Shown one piece after another: positions 52,002 to 61,164 of a stretch of 64,000 nucleotides of DNA. Made by a program: the position numbers and the translations under genes. The stretch lies in contig JAAXIB010000027.1 of the NCBI GenBank assembly GCA_012270585.1, positions 1 to 64,000 on the forward strand, written 5' to 3'. Source of the DNA: Nitrospirales bacterium. Its GTDB lineage: Bacteria > Nitrospirota > Nitrospiria > Nitrospirales > UBA8639. The notes under the pieces were generated by a model. The model was given only the letters and a program-made list of their open reading frames with translations. It was not told the origin of the DNA and searched no databases. The first letter of the stretch is position 1. Each line of letters opens with the position of its first letter.

Positions 52002-53373
52002 CGGTGCACTCCCGCTCGGCGCGCATCCGGCATTGCTCCAAGCCGAAATCCAACTCACGAAACACCCACTCGTTTTCGTTGAGTTGAAACAAGCCCAACG
52101 GCGCGCCACATTGCCGAAAGGTTTCACGAATTTCCCGCCGGCCCTTCTCGGACAGCCCCCCCTTCAGGACCTGGTTGGCCGCGGCCCGAAGCTGCTGAAA
52201 TGCCGCCAATGCCGCGGGGGTATTCAGATCATCCTCCATGGCCTCTTCAAACGCCTTGTGAAATTGGGTCAAGGCCTCCCCGACGACATCCATGGGTTCG
52301 GAAACAGCGTCAGGTTTTTCAGGGGATAGGATGGCGACCAATTCTTCTGTGACGCCGGCCGGGACCGCGGAAACAGATTCGGAGAGGCGGATGAAAAGAT
52401 CATACACGTTATCCAATGCGGATTTGGCTTCTGCCACGGCCAGGTTGGAAAAATTCACGTCTCCACGATAGTGGGTTGAGAGCAGAAAGTAACGTACCGC
52501 CTCGGCCGTCACGCGTTCAGGACAATTCGACTGGTCAAAAATATCCCGCACGGTAAAAAAATTCCCCAACGACTTCGACATTTTTTCTTCGTCGATGGTG
52601 ACGAACCCGTTATGGACCCAATATCGGGCGAACGCCTGTCCCGTTGCGGCACGAGACTGCGCAATTTCATTTTCATGGTGCGGAAAGGTCAAATCTTTGC
52701 CCCCTCCGTGGATGTCGAAGGTGGCGCCCAAATGACGCACGGACATGGCCGAACACTCGATGTGCCAGCCCGGCCGTCCCGGCCCCCAGGGACTCTCCCA
52801 AGCCGGTTCCCCCGGTTTGGCCGCTTTCCATAGGGCAAAGTCCATGGGGTCCTGTTTTCGTTCATCCACTTCGACTCTCGCCCCGGCCTGCATGTCTTCG
52901 GCGTGACGTTTACTCAACAGCCCATACTCCGAAAAGGCCGATACCCGATAATAGACGTCGCCGTCGACCTGGTAGGCGAAGCCTTTTTCCTGCAGCGTGC
53001 GGATCATCTGCAGAATCTCCGGCATGTGTTCCGTGGCCCGCGGTTCAACGTCCGGCGTACCGACGCTCAAACGTTTCATGTCCCGGGCGTACGCCTGCAT
53101 GTATTTCTCGACGACCCCGTCCCAGGGGATGCCTTCCTCCGCCGCCCGGTTGATGATCTTGTCATCCACGTCGGTGAAGTTTTTGACGTAGGTCACGTCA
53201 TAGCCTCGATACGCGAGATACCGCCTGAGCACGTCGAAGACAATCGCACTTCGGGCATGGCCCAAATGACATTCGTCATACACGGTCACGCCGCAGACGT
53301 AGATGCCCACGCGGGGAGACGTGATGGGGACGAACGATTCTTTTTGATTTGTCAGGGCATTAAAGATCTTCAC
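51853..53373 (-). CDS. cysS: cysteinyl-tRNA synthetase
   Basis: 506 residues. The class I signature HLGHARS, the zinc-binding site region (YVCGVTVYDECHLGH), GWHIECSAM and KMSKSLGN are intact. It charges tRNA-Cys in the cytoplasm. The C-terminal end (RKDFATADHVREALAAKGI) overlaps the beginning of rlmB on the same strand. The gene lies next to a DedA-like gene upstream with only 7 bases between them. Confidence 0.96.
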   Translation of the reverse strand: MKIFNALTNQKESFVPITSPRVGIYVCGVTVYDECHLGHARSAIVFDVLRRYLAYRGYDVTYVKNFTDVDDKIINRAAEEGIPWDGVVEKYMQAYARDMKRLSVGTPDVEPRATEHMPEILQMIRTLQEKGFAYQVDGDVYYRVSAFSEYGLLSKRHAEDMQAGARVEVDERKQDPMDFALWKAAKPGEPAWESPWGPGRPGWHIECSAMSVRHLGATFDIHGGGKDLTFPHHENEIAQSRAATGQAFARYWVHNGFVTIDEEKMSKSLGNFFTVRDIFDQSNCPERVTAEAVRYFLLSTHYRGDVNFSNLAVAEAKSALDNVYDLFIRLSESVSAVPAGVTEELVAILSPEKPDAVSEPMDVVGEALTQFHKAFEEAMEDDLNTPAALAAFQQLRAAANQVLKGGLSEKGRREIRETFRQCGAPLGLFQLNENEWVFRELDFGLEQCRMRAERECTDEWIQEQIQQRAEARARKDFATADHVREALAAKGILLEDRPDGSTRWKR

Positions 53374-53380
53374 GGAGCAT

Positions 53381-53989
53381 TCATTCCGAGGTCGGCGCTA
53401 CGGAAGAGTCCAGGGCCTTTTTCGTTTGCCGTTTGACGATCCAATATCCGAGAGCCATGCACGTCACCAATACGACGGTAAACAGATTGAAGTATTGCTC
53501 CAAGGCGTCTTTGACCCACGGACCCACCAGTTGCAACGTGCCGGCGACCAGAAAAAAACGGGCACCACGGCTGAGCAGAGACGCCACGACGAATACGCGA
53601 AAATTAACATAAAACGCGCCGGCCCCGATTGTAAACACTTTATAGGGAACAGGCGTCAGGCCTGCAATCAGGATCGCCCATCCTTCATACCGTTCAAACG
53701 TGTCGTGGACTTGGGAGACGCGGTCTTGCCCGATCAGTCGGAGCAGAATCGGCTTCCCTCCCCACCGCCCGATGAGGTAGCCAAACATGCCTCCCAGGAC
53801 GGAGCCGAGTGTGGTGATCGCCGCATAATACAGGCCCCACGACGGATTCCCCAGGGTCAACGCCATCAGTAAGACGTCAGGAGGGATCGGAAAGACGGAG
53901 GACTCTGCAAACGCCAACAGAAACAACGCGGGATCCGCGTGCGGGGATTCCGACCAGGAGACCATCCACTGATACAGTGCCTGGAACAT
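53381..53989 (-). CDS. DedA/YqaA-family membrane protein (VTT domain)
   Basis: 202 residues with four or five membrane segments. The VTT/DedA features FAESSVFPIPPDVLL near the start, GYLIGRWGGK and LIAGLTPVPYKVFTIGAGAF are present. YqaA-like members are suspected lipid-transport or flippase relatives. The Glu and the Pro-rich FPIPPD loop of the family are kept. It is followed closely by cysS and preceded by surE (20-base gap), a likely operon. Confidence 0.88.
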   Translation of the reverse strand: MFQALYQWMVSWSESPHADPALFLLAFAESSVFPIPPDVLLMALTLGNPSWGLYYAAITTLGSVLGGMFGYLIGRWGGKPILLRLIGQDRVSQVHDTFERYEGWAILIAGLTPVPYKVFTIGAGAFYVNFRVFVVASLLSRGARFFLVAGTLQLVGPWVKDALEQYFNLFTVVLVTCMALGYWIVKRQTKKALDSSVAPTSE

Positions 53990-54008
53990 GGTGCCCCGTC
54001 ACCACCCC

Positions 54009-54779
54009 TCAGGATGACCTCGTTCGCTTTGACAACGCGGATTCCCATGCCGTCAACTTTTTCATGGCGTGGTACTGCGTCATGTCAAAATGCAGCGGCG
54101 TCAAGGAGACCTTGTTGGCAGCAATGGCATCCACGTCTGAATTCTTTCTTCGGTTCCAGGTGACCTGTTCTCCTGCGATCCAATAATACGCGCTTCCCCG
54201 GGGGTCGACGTTCTCAATAACGGAATTGCGATACCATCGCCGGCTTAACGACGTGACCCGCATCCCCGTCACGGCTTCGGCCGGGACGTCGGGCACGTTG
54301 ACATTTAATAAGGTATCGGTCGGCAACCCATCTTTCAGAATTAGGGTTGCCACCTCGATCGCGACCCGGGCCGCCGCCGGGAATCGAAATCGTTTCAAAC
54401 CATCCAGTGAGACGGCCATCGAGGGAATGCCGCGGATCGCGCCTTCGAGAGCCGCGGCCACGGTTCCGGAATTGGTCACGTCGTCACCAAGATTCAACCC
54501 TTTGTTGATCCCCGACACCAGCAAATGGATCGGGTGATCCCGGAGTACCCGACCCACGGCCACGATGACGCAATCCGACGGTGTGCCGTTCACGGAGAAG
54601 ACCTGCCGACCGATTTGCTTCAAGCGGAGAGGCTTGTGCAGGGTAATGGCTCGCCCCATGGCGTTCTGGGGGCGTTCGGGCGCCACAACCCACACATTGC
54701 CGAGTTTCTTCAGGTGTTTCGCAAGGGTGCGGATGCCGGAAGATTCGACGCCGTCGTCATTGGTGACTAAGATGTTCAT
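54009..54779 (-). CDS. surE: 5'/3'-nucleotidase SurE
   Basis: 256 residues. The metal-site NDDGV at the N-terminus, VVAPERPQNAMG, and SGINKGLNLGDDVTNSGTVAAA are SurE signatures. It is a cytoplasmic phosphatase of nucleoside monophosphates. It is the first gene of a surE-yqaA-cysS-rlmB unit on the minus strand. Confidence 0.95.
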   Translation of the reverse strand: MNILVTNDDGVESSGIRTLAKHLKKLGNVWVVAPERPQNAMGRAITLHKPLRLKQIGRQVFSVNGTPSDCVIVAVGRVLRDHPIHLLVSGINKGLNLGDDVTNSGTVAAALEGAIRGIPSMAVSLDGLKRFRFPAAARVAIEVATLILKDGLPTDTLLNVNVPDVPAEAVTGMRVTSLSRRWYRNSVIENVDPRGSAYYWIAGEQVTWNRRKNSDVDAIAANKVSLTPLHFDMTQYHAMKKLTAWESALSKRTRSS

Positions 54780-54806
54780 CCCGGGCCGCGAAACGCACGT
54801 GTAATA

Positions 54807-54843
54807 AAAAAGCCTACCTCAACGGAATTGAGGTAGGCTTTTT
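54807..54843. terminator. bidirectional intrinsic terminator
   Basis: AAAAAGCCTACCTCAA and TTGAGGTAGGCTTTTT pair fully (16 bp) around a CGGAA loop, with A-tract and T-tract inside the arms, so it works on either strand. It lies between the oxidoreductase operon (ends 54866) and surE (begins 54779), both on the minus strand. Confidence 0.9.
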
Positions 54844-54865
54844 CGGGAAAATCACAACGGCGTGT

Positions 54866-56212
54866 TCAAATATTCTGCATAAAGTGAGCAACGGCTTCCT
54901 GGTCGACGGCTCCCATGATGGCTGAAGAAGGAACAGTCGCTGACTTTTTCCCCGTAAGCCCGCATTCGATCTCGTCAAAAATCATTTCCACCGGCATGGA
55001 CATTCCGCCATAGACGTGGGGGCCTGCCACAATTTTGGCTTTCGAATAGCCATAAATGGCCGTCGCCACGTCTTTGGCCAACCACCCGACGTAATTGAAC
55101 TCCGGCACCACAATCAGTTTGGCCTTGGCGCACAGTTGCCGCAATTCCCTGGTGGGGAACGGGCGAAGCGACTTCACCTTGATCAAGCCCGCCTGAATGC
55201 CTTTGGCTTTGCACATCCGGATGGCTTCGCGTGACTGCGCCGCGGCGCTTCCGGACGAAATCAGCAGCACGTCGGCACCCTCAACCTCCTGCGTCTCAAG
55301 CAAGCCGTCCATGTACAGGTCGATGTATTTACGTGACCGTTCCACCGCCGCCCAGACCTCCTGTTGCCATACGGCGTGGATATTGTACGCCATGAAATTC
55401 GATTTTTGGACGGGCGCGTCCCTGGACAATCTGGCCGGAGGATTTTCCGCATCCAAAACCGGAACCGCACCTCTCCAGGAATCGCGTGACGGCAATTTGA
55501 GGCCTCGATCCTGCATGGCGCAGTAGCCCCGTGCGTGCGTCACGAAAAAGCCGTCACAGCACACCCCGACCGGCAGCGTCACGTCGTTCTTTTCACTGAT
55601 AATGAACCCCTTCATGATGAAGTCAAACAAGTCTTGCTGATTCTCGGCGTGAAAGACGATCATGCCGCAATTCAACAAATACGACACTTCAATATTATCA
55701 GGCTGAATGGCCAACGGAGCATTGACCACCCGGCAGGTAAACATGGCCACGGCAGGAAGGCGGTGGCCCGGCCAGGAGGCAATCGGTTCAAGCCCCCGCA
55801 ACGTGCCCGGTCCGGCCGTCGCGGTAAAACACCGCACGCCGGAACGGGATCCGCCGGCAATGGCCGACATGACGCCGTATTCCTCCTCACCCCGATAATA
55901 TTCCTTGACGTACCCTTCTCCATACAACACCCCGATCAACTGCATGGTTTCACTTTGGGGTGTAATCGGGTAGGCGATTGAGAGATCAACGTTGGCCCGG
56001 CGAACGGCCTCTTTAGCGGCCTCGCTGCCCGTAATGAATTCCCGCTCACGCGGCGCTTCGAAAAACATATACTCCGGGGAAACCACCTGTTGCCGTTTGG
56101 CCTCCGCATGAGGATCTTTTTTCCCTCCTTGACTGGAAGGTGCCGGAGCCGCACTCGTAATCGGGTCGCCTTGCGGATTAGTTTTGACTTCCGTTTCTAA
56201 TGCTTCACTCAT
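54866..56212 (-). CDS. 2-oxoacid:ferredoxin oxidoreductase alpha subunit
   Basis: 448 residues. Domain order: a Pro/Ala/Gln-rich N-terminal tail, then the pyrimidine-binding domain with ITGSEAAKEAVRRAN, AYPITPQSE, EEYGVMSAIAGGSRSG and TATAGPG, then domain II (LLISSGSAAAQSREA). This subunit pairs with the TPP-binding beta subunit at 58231. It is the last gene of a beta-gamma-delta-epsilon-alpha five-subunit operon of the Hydrogenobacter For type, in which pyruvate and 2-oxoglutarate versions exist. Which substrate this one uses cannot be told. It fixes CO2 in the reductive TCA cycle. Confidence 0.9.
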   Translation of the reverse strand: MSEALETEVKTNPQGDPITSAAPAPSSQGGKKDPHAEAKRQQVVSPEYMFFEAPREREFITGSEAAKEAVRRANVDLSIAYPITPQSETMQLIGVLYGEGYVKEYYRGEEEYGVMSAIAGGSRSGVRCFTATAGPGTLRGLEPIASWPGHRLPAVAMFTCRVVNAPLAIQPDNIEVSYLLNCGMIVFHAENQQDLFDFIMKGFIISEKNDVTLPVGVCCDGFFVTHARGYCAMQDRGLKLPSRDSWRGAVPVLDAENPPARLSRDAPVQKSNFMAYNIHAVWQQEVWAAVERSRKYIDLYMDGLLETQEVEGADVLLISSGSAAAQSREAIRMCKAKGIQAGLIKVKSLRPFPTRELRQLCAKAKLIVVPEFNYVGWLAKDVATAIYGYSKAKIVAGPHVYGGMSMPVEMIFDEIECGLTGKKSATVPSSAIMGAVDQEAVAHFMQNI

Positions 56213-56285
56213 GGCTTACCCCCCTCTAGGGTGGCGACAATCCCAGGCCGAACTTTCTGGGCTTGTGTGATCAACAATAATAGGC

Positions 56286-57041
56286 CTAGCCTTCACGCTG
56301 CATATCTTCGGCTTTATGCCCGAAGGCAGCGGCACTTGCTGTCCCTTCTTCTCCCAGTGGAATGTCCAATGGATTCGTATGGGTTTTGCCGTCATGCACG
56401 CGGGATTGCAACCCCGTGAAACGGACGCTCTCTCCGCTTTCGGGCAAGGCAAGCCCCATTTCCTCACGAACCCGTTTGAACACCTGTGCCGCCTTGCGAA
56501 TCTTGGCTGCATCGGAATCCCGAATCGTAAACATGGCATCTTCGTGGCCCTGCTCGGCGCAAATCGCCGACGTCCAGCAATTCGTCCCGGCCCGAATCAT
56601 TTTCAGCGTCAGATTGGCGTAATGACAATGCACCCCGATGAAAATACACGCTTCTATTTTATTACCCCAAATCGTGAGATTGGGATGATTGGGGTTGATG
56701 ACTTCCTCGGGCTCGATCTTCGGGTACTTGGGACGATAATCGGGCATCGGGATAATGAGCACTTCCGGGATTTGGGCCGCGAGTTCCAGGACGGCTCTGG
56801 CCTTCTCGGCCGCGTGGTCATTCCAATTCCATAACACCAGGGGACCGGGAAAAATCGTCGCATTCTTTCTCGTGAACATGGCTCTGGCCATCTCTTCCAT
56901 CGCCTTTTCTTCGGGAACTTCATGCCCAAACGTCAGTCCATGCTCCGATAGCGGAGGAAGGACACCCAATTCGGCCGCGGACGGCGGGTGAAAGCCGGCC
57001 GGACCCGGTTCAACGATTCTTTCTAAGTTGGTTGCTTCCAC
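56286..57041 (-). CDS. oxidoreductase fifth (epsilon-type) subunit
   Basis: 251 residues from a GTG start at 57041. Sequence marks: FPGPLVLWNWNDHAAEK, NPNHPNLTIWGNKIEACIFIG, GTNCWTSAICAEQGHEDAMFTIRD. It belongs to the fifth subunit (ForE/PorE-like) that is found only in five-subunit 2-oxoacid:ferredoxin oxidoreductases of Hydrogenobacter, Nitrospira and relatives. Its exact function is not known. A few Cys and His residues (HCHYANL, NCW) could bind a metal. Confidence 0.82.
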   Translation of the reverse strand: MEATNLERIVEPGPAGFHPPSAAELGVLPPLSEHGLTFGHEVPEEKAMEEMARAMFTRKNATIFPGPLVLWNWNDHAAEKARAVLELAAQIPEVLIIPMPDYRPKYPKIEPEEVINPNHPNLTIWGNKIEACIFIGVHCHYANLTLKMIRAGTNCWTSAICAEQGHEDAMFTIRDSDAAKIRKAAQVFKRVREEMGLALPESGESVRFTGLQSRVHDGKTHTNPLDIPLGEEGTASAAAFGHKAEDMQREG

Positions 57042-57108
57042 CTAATCTCCTCCACTCAATTCTTCCGGGTTGAGCCAAATGCCGTGCCTGCGCCCCTGAC
57101 AACGTCCC

Positions 57109-57438
57109 TCAACCCTGCCCTCGAACGGGATTGGCCAAGAGCGCATGGCTTGTTTTTTCGCCATAGGTCACGTTTTCAGTCAGGGCCGTGTCGCCAATTT
57201 GATCAATCATTTCCATTTTGATGGCATTGTGCTTGGCCATGTTGTCGCACACCCAGACGCACTGCGCACAGCCCTTACAGCGATCCACGGCCACGTAGGC
57301 GGCTCCATATTTAAACCCTTTATCCTGTCCGGCCTCATTGTCATACAGGATCGTATTGGCCTCAGGACAATATTGCGTGCATAACTTGCAACTCGTGGCG
57401 GCACAAATCTCAGTATCGATATTCGCAACTAAATACAT
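57109..57438 (-). CDS. oxidoreductase ferredoxin-like delta subunit
   Basis: 109 residues with two 4Fe-4S motifs: an unusual CAATSCKLCTQYC near the N-terminus and a regular CKGCAQCVWVC in the middle. It passes electrons between ferredoxin and the TPP-binding core of the oxidoreductase complex. It lies between gamma and epsilon genes with short spacers. Confidence 0.9.
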   Translation of the reverse strand: MYLVANIDTEICAATSCKLCTQYCPEANTILYDNEAGQDKGFKYGAAYVAVDRCKGCAQCVWVCDNMAKHNAIKMEMIDQIGDTALTENVTYGEKTSHALLANPVRGQG

Positions 57439-57464
57439 ACAGGCCTCTCCCGTCGGTTAAAGCA

Positions 57465-58169
57465 TTACGCCATGGCTGGCGCGGTGGATATCCGTTTCAC
57501 TTGCACCCAATCATGTTCGACGGCAAACTCCCATGCCGCCTGGACCACCGCCAGATTCTTCTCGATCAATTCCTGCTTCTTCTTGAACTTTCTCTCGACC
57601 ACACTATCCAAGGCTGCCGTGCCACCCGACACGACAAAGCCCTTTCCAAGAAACCGGTCTTTCACCGCCTGCGCCAGGGACTCCATATCCGAGAGGCCCG
57701 TAATGGCGCCCATGGCGCCCACCATGGCCATATTCGTGGCCAGATCGATGCCGGCCACCTCAAGCGAAAGTTTCGTTGCGGGCAGATAGAACAGTTTGGC
57801 GTTCAATTCGGCGAGTTCACGCTCCTGGTCAGCCTCGAGTTTCATGGTACCATCGTGGTTGATCAAGGCAATTCCGTCCTTTTTCAATCCAAAATAAAAC
57901 GGATTCGTGTAGCTTTTCCCATGGGTAATGACCTGTGGGTGGAAGATCATGATAATATGGGGAAACGTAATTTCGCCGATTTCATAAATCGGCTCATCGG
58001 AGACCCTCACGTAACTCTCCACCGGTGCCATTCGCTTTTCGGAACCATAGAAAGGCACGATGGTGCTTTCGCCACCGGCATTGATCACCCCCGTACTGAA
58101 GATATGAGAGGCCGTGACGACCCCTTGGCCTCCGACTCCCGCCATACGAATGTTATAACGAATCGCCAT
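57465..58169 (-). CDS. 2-oxoacid:ferredoxin oxidoreductase gamma subunit
   Basis: 234 residues from ATG 58169, with GGAGG 9 bases upstream (a GTG three codons earlier is less likely). Family marks: IRMAGVGGQGVVTASHIF, STIVPFYGSEKRMAPVESYVR, and NMAMVGAMGAITGL. This domain binds CoA and helps release acetyl-CoA or succinyl-CoA. It directly follows the beta gene. Confidence 0.92.
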   Translation of the reverse strand: MAIRYNIRMAGVGGQGVVTASHIFSTGVINAGGESTIVPFYGSEKRMAPVESYVRVSDEPIYEIGEITFPHIIMIFHPQVITHGKSYTNPFYFGLKKDGIALINHDGTMKLEADQERELAELNAKLFYLPATKLSLEVAGIDLATNMAMVGAMGAITGLSDMESLAQAVKDRFLGKGFVVSGGTAALDSVVERKFKKKQELIEKNLAVVQAAWEFAVEHDWVQVKRISTAPAMA

Positions 58170-58230
58170 TGTCTTCACCCTCCTCTCTCGTCACGTACGC
58201 ACCAATCCTTCCTCACTCAATCGACCGCCC

Positions 58231-59121
58231 TTACTGCTTTTCCACAGCGGCTGCGGGTTTCGGGAGATATTCTTTGTACCCGTACAACTGGGACAAATAC
58301 TCCTTGGCTTCATCCGTAATATATTCCGAGAATTTGTAGCGGTCGGTCTCCACGGTCTTGGCGTCTTCCATCACCTTATCCGTTGGGATCGCGTATTCGA
58401 TATTACAGGACGTGTAGGCCTGGATGTAGCTGGGGCCGATTTCCCTCGCGACCAGCACGGCCTTTTTGATCACACTTTCGACGCGCCGTGGGTTGTTGGG
58501 AACCACCGTCGCCACGTACGCACAACCGGCAACCTTTGCCATACCCAACATGTCCATTTTTTCGAACTTCTTGCCGAGCGGCGCCATTTTCAACACCTGA
58601 TTCCGGTTCGTCATCCCACTCTCCTGACCACCGGTGTTTCCATAGACCTCATTGTCCAACATAATAGTGGTAAACTTTTCTTTTCTGAACCACGAGTGCA
58701 GGGTCTGGGCGAACCCGATATCAGCCATACCGCCGTCTCCCGCCATCACGACGACGTCTTTGGGCCTATCACCAAACCGCAGGCGAAGGCCGCGGGTCAA
58801 GCCACTGGCGACCCCGTTCTGGTCTCCATAATTGCCGTACACGAATGGAATGGCTGCTTGCGAGATCGCCAACCGCCCGCAACCTGCCGTTCCGACCGTG
58901 ATGGTATCTTCCGGATTGGGAAAGGCCACTATGGCCAGCCGAATGAACAGGGTCATGGCACATCCGGCACACATCGGGTGTTCTTCTAAAATCTCCTTAA
59001 AAGTTCCCACTTGTGACACTGAGACTTTTTTCCCAAATGGGCCATGCTCCACCATATCCCGATATTCTTTAGGCATGAACTTTCCAAACCCTGGTGTAAA
59101 CTTGACATACTCGAGGCTCAT
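58231..59121 (-). CDS. 2-oxoacid:ferredoxin oxidoreductase beta subunit (TPP-binding)
   Basis: 296 residues. A 4Fe-4S-type Cys pair CAGC near residue 51 and the thiamine diphosphate motif MAGDGGMADIG running through to LDNEVYGNTGGQES are intact. It is the catalytic partner of the alpha subunit and the first gene of the operon. Its promoter should lie in 59122-59628. Confidence 0.93.
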   Translation of the reverse strand: MSLEYVKFTPGFGKFMPKEYRDMVEHGPFGKKVSVSQVGTFKEILEEHPMCAGCAMTLFIRLAIVAFPNPEDTITVGTAGCGRLAISQAAIPFVYGNYGDQNGVASGLTRGLRLRFGDRPKDVVVMAGDGGMADIGFAQTLHSWFRKEKFTTIMLDNEVYGNTGGQESGMTNRNQVLKMAPLGKKFEKMDMLGMAKVAGCAYVATVVPNNPRRVESVIKKAVLVAREIGPSYIQAYTSCNIEYAIPTDKVMEDAKTVETDRYKFSEYITDEAKEYLSQLYGYKEYLPKPAAAVEKQ

Positions 59122-59628
59122 CGCGGACCCTCCTTCTTGATACGTTTTTATGACGTTGGCAACTCAGCCCATCGGCATTGTGCCCGGAAAATCTTTCCTT
59201 TTAATGCGTGTTCTCTGTTCCTTCTCCTATGCTGTCTCGTTGTTCTCGTCGTATTTCCGGTACATATCAGCAACATCAGCGTAGATTAGCGTAGATGAGG
59301 CCCTCTAGTAAAGACCTCTGATACTCCAACCCGTCGCCTCCCTTCCCTGCTTTCAGGAGAGACACATGATCCCAGGTTATCCGGCAAGGCACTTCCGTAG
59401 CCCCGCCAAGCCAAGGACTACGCGATTATCCTAAAACCGAACCATGGAAGAAGGCAACAAAAAAGAAGACCCACCTCTTTAAAAAGAAGCCCTATGCAGG
59501 GATTTTGAGGCTAGGCCTTTGGCCCCATTCTCCTGTTTCAACGAAACCCGAGGCGGGGGAACCCGCGTCCGGTCGCAATCTTTGTGAGGGGACTCAATCG
59601 GGGAAACGGGGATCAGCGTATGCGGACA
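59122..59628. other. gene-free spacer upstream of the oxidoreductase operon
   Basis: About 500 bases with no credible gene on either strand. On the minus strand, roughly 59360-59440, a segment can form a stem GTAGTCC/GGGCTAC with GC-rich neighbours, so a structured leader RNA is conceivable. At 59550-59610 on the plus strand a purine-rich GGGGGAACCCG block occurs. Neither could be matched to a known RNA family. Confidence 0.35.
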
Positions 59629-60591
59629 CTAATCCAAAATATACTGGAGAGGATCAACGACTTTATCGTTCACGGCAATCTGATAATGAAGATGCGGTCC
59701 GGTCGAAAACCGCCCCGTGCTGCCGACCAGTCCCAGTACGTCGCCTCTTTTCACTTCCTGGCCGTACCGAACGAGAATTTTGGAAAGATGGCCGTAGGTC
59801 GTCTCGATTTCATACCGATGATTGATCCGAATGAAATTTCCCATCCTCGCATCATAGGCTGCCACGACCACTTTGCCTTTGGCTGGGGCCCGCACCGTTT
59901 CTCCCCGTGGAGCACTAATATCCAAACCCGAATGGAAGGCCATCTTGCCGGTAAATGGTGAAATGCGTGGCCCAAACTTTGAACTAATGGGACCTTTGAC
60001 GGGCCAGACGGACGGTGTCGCGGCCCAAAGCCCAACACGTTCTCCCGCTGTCTTTTCCAATCGGGTCAGAATGCGAAGTTGTCGTACGGTCTGTCGATCG
60101 AGCCAGGACAACCCATTGTTGATGTCAGCCGTCATCGTGGACCAGGGGTTGCCGGAATGCTCGCTCGCTACATCTTCAGCGAGCGATTCGAAATCCCGGA
60201 TCCCTGAGGCACCATCGAGGGCAGCCTCGTACGGAACTTCTTCGCCGCCCTGTCCTTTGCCGTCAGCGTCTTCCGCGTTCTGGGGTTCAAGCCCGAACAT
60301 CACTTGCAACTTTTCGTTCAACGATTGGATAGTCAGGACACGCTGCCGCATTTCATCGATGGCTTCAGAAAATTCAACCGCTTGTCCTCTGGACTGGCTG
60401 AGTTCTTCCTTCAACCCTTCGAGTTCGACAACCTGGTCCGTCACCTGATTCGTCTGAACCACGTAATGCACCAGCACGCCCACTTGCACGACCAACAAAA
60501 TTACGGCCGCCAGCAGTACTCGCTTGACCATCGTCTTGCACAAACTGATCCTGAGAGGGTTCCCGGTCGGTCCCCGAAAGAGCACAAGCAT
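59629..60591 (-). CDS. M23-family peptidase with coiled coil
   Basis: 320 residues from ATG 60591. The frame runs on to a TTG at 60708 with no ribosome-binding site. One membrane helix (VLLAAVILLVVQVGVLVHYVV) is followed by a coiled coil (about 50-115) and a C-terminal LytM domain with zinc ligands in FHSGLDISAP (HxxxD) and HLHYQI (HxH), plus KVVVAAYDARMGNFIRINH. It is anchored in the inner membrane with its domain in the periplasm and should cut, or help others cut, peptidoglycan cross-links. Confidence 0.92.
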   Translation of the reverse strand: MLVLFRGPTGNPLRISLCKTMVKRVLLAAVILLVVQVGVLVHYVVQTNQVTDQVVELEGLKEELSQSRGQAVEFSEAIDEMRQRVLTIQSLNEKLQVMFGLEPQNAEDADGKGQGGEEVPYEAALDGASGIRDFESLAEDVASEHSGNPWSTMTADINNGLSWLDRQTVRQLRILTRLEKTAGERVGLWAATPSVWPVKGPISSKFGPRISPFTGKMAFHSGLDISAPRGETVRAPAKGKVVVAAYDARMGNFIRINHRYEIETTYGHLSKILVRYGQEVKRGDVLGLVGSTGRFSTGPHLHYQIAVNDKVVDPLQYILD

Positions 60592-60790
60592 CCATCTGTC
60601 ATCGGAGGGTATCACGGGGTCGACTTGGGGTAACGATTGTGCCCTTGGGTGCGATGCACTTAGTGAACTTGGGGTATGATGCCCTACTTTACTGAACAAA
60701 ATCCTCAAGGGTCAATAAGGGGGAATACTGCTTTTGACACATGGCTGCCCCACCCATCATCCGGAGAAATGAGGGAGAACGGCAGGCAGG

Positions 60791-61114
60791 TCAACCGGGC
60801 ACGTGGGTCATGGCCCTGACCCACGCCAAATATTCGCTTGAGCCCTTCACCACGGGCAAGGCCAGAATTTCAGGGACCTCATAGCTGTGAAGGGATTTCA
60901 CCTCAGCTTCCAGGGTTTCGAAGGCGTCGGCATTCGATTTCATAACCAGCAGCCATTCATGTTCTTCGCAGACGCTTCCTTCCCATTCAAAAATGGAAAT
61001 GACTTTGGGCACGACCGTGACACAAGCCGCCAGTTTTTTTTCCACAACGCGCCGCCCGATCAGAAGCGCTTCTTCTTGGCTCGAAGCCGTTACTAAGACA
61101 ACCTCTACTCCCAC
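60791..61114 (-). CDS. cutA: CutA divalent-cation tolerance protein
   Basis: 107 residues. CutA landmarks are VVLVTASSQEEAL, VEKKLAACVTVVP, FEWEGSVCEEHEWLLVMKS and YEVPEILALPVVKGSSEYLAWV. The protein forms very stable trimers with a ferredoxin-like fold and binds copper and other divalent ions. The function in vivo is unclear. It ends 50 bases before the next gene's end on the same strand. Confidence 0.93.
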   Translation of the reverse strand: MGVEVVLVTASSQEEALLIGRRVVEKKLAACVTVVPKVISIFEWEGSVCEEHEWLLVMKSNADAFETLEAEVKSLHSYEVPEILALPVVKGSSEYLAWVRAMTHVPG

Positions 61115-61164
61115 GATCGAACCCCATCTCGCGAGACCATGCCCCCTCGAAACCTCCTGCCGTC

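Noticed and set aside
59550-59620. ydaO-type (c-di-AMP) riboswitch on the plus strand
   Set aside because: The GGGGGAACCCG and following CGCAATCTTT resemble parts of that family, but the conserved 3' half is missing and no plus-strand gene follows. The M23 peptidase gene is on the opposite strand.
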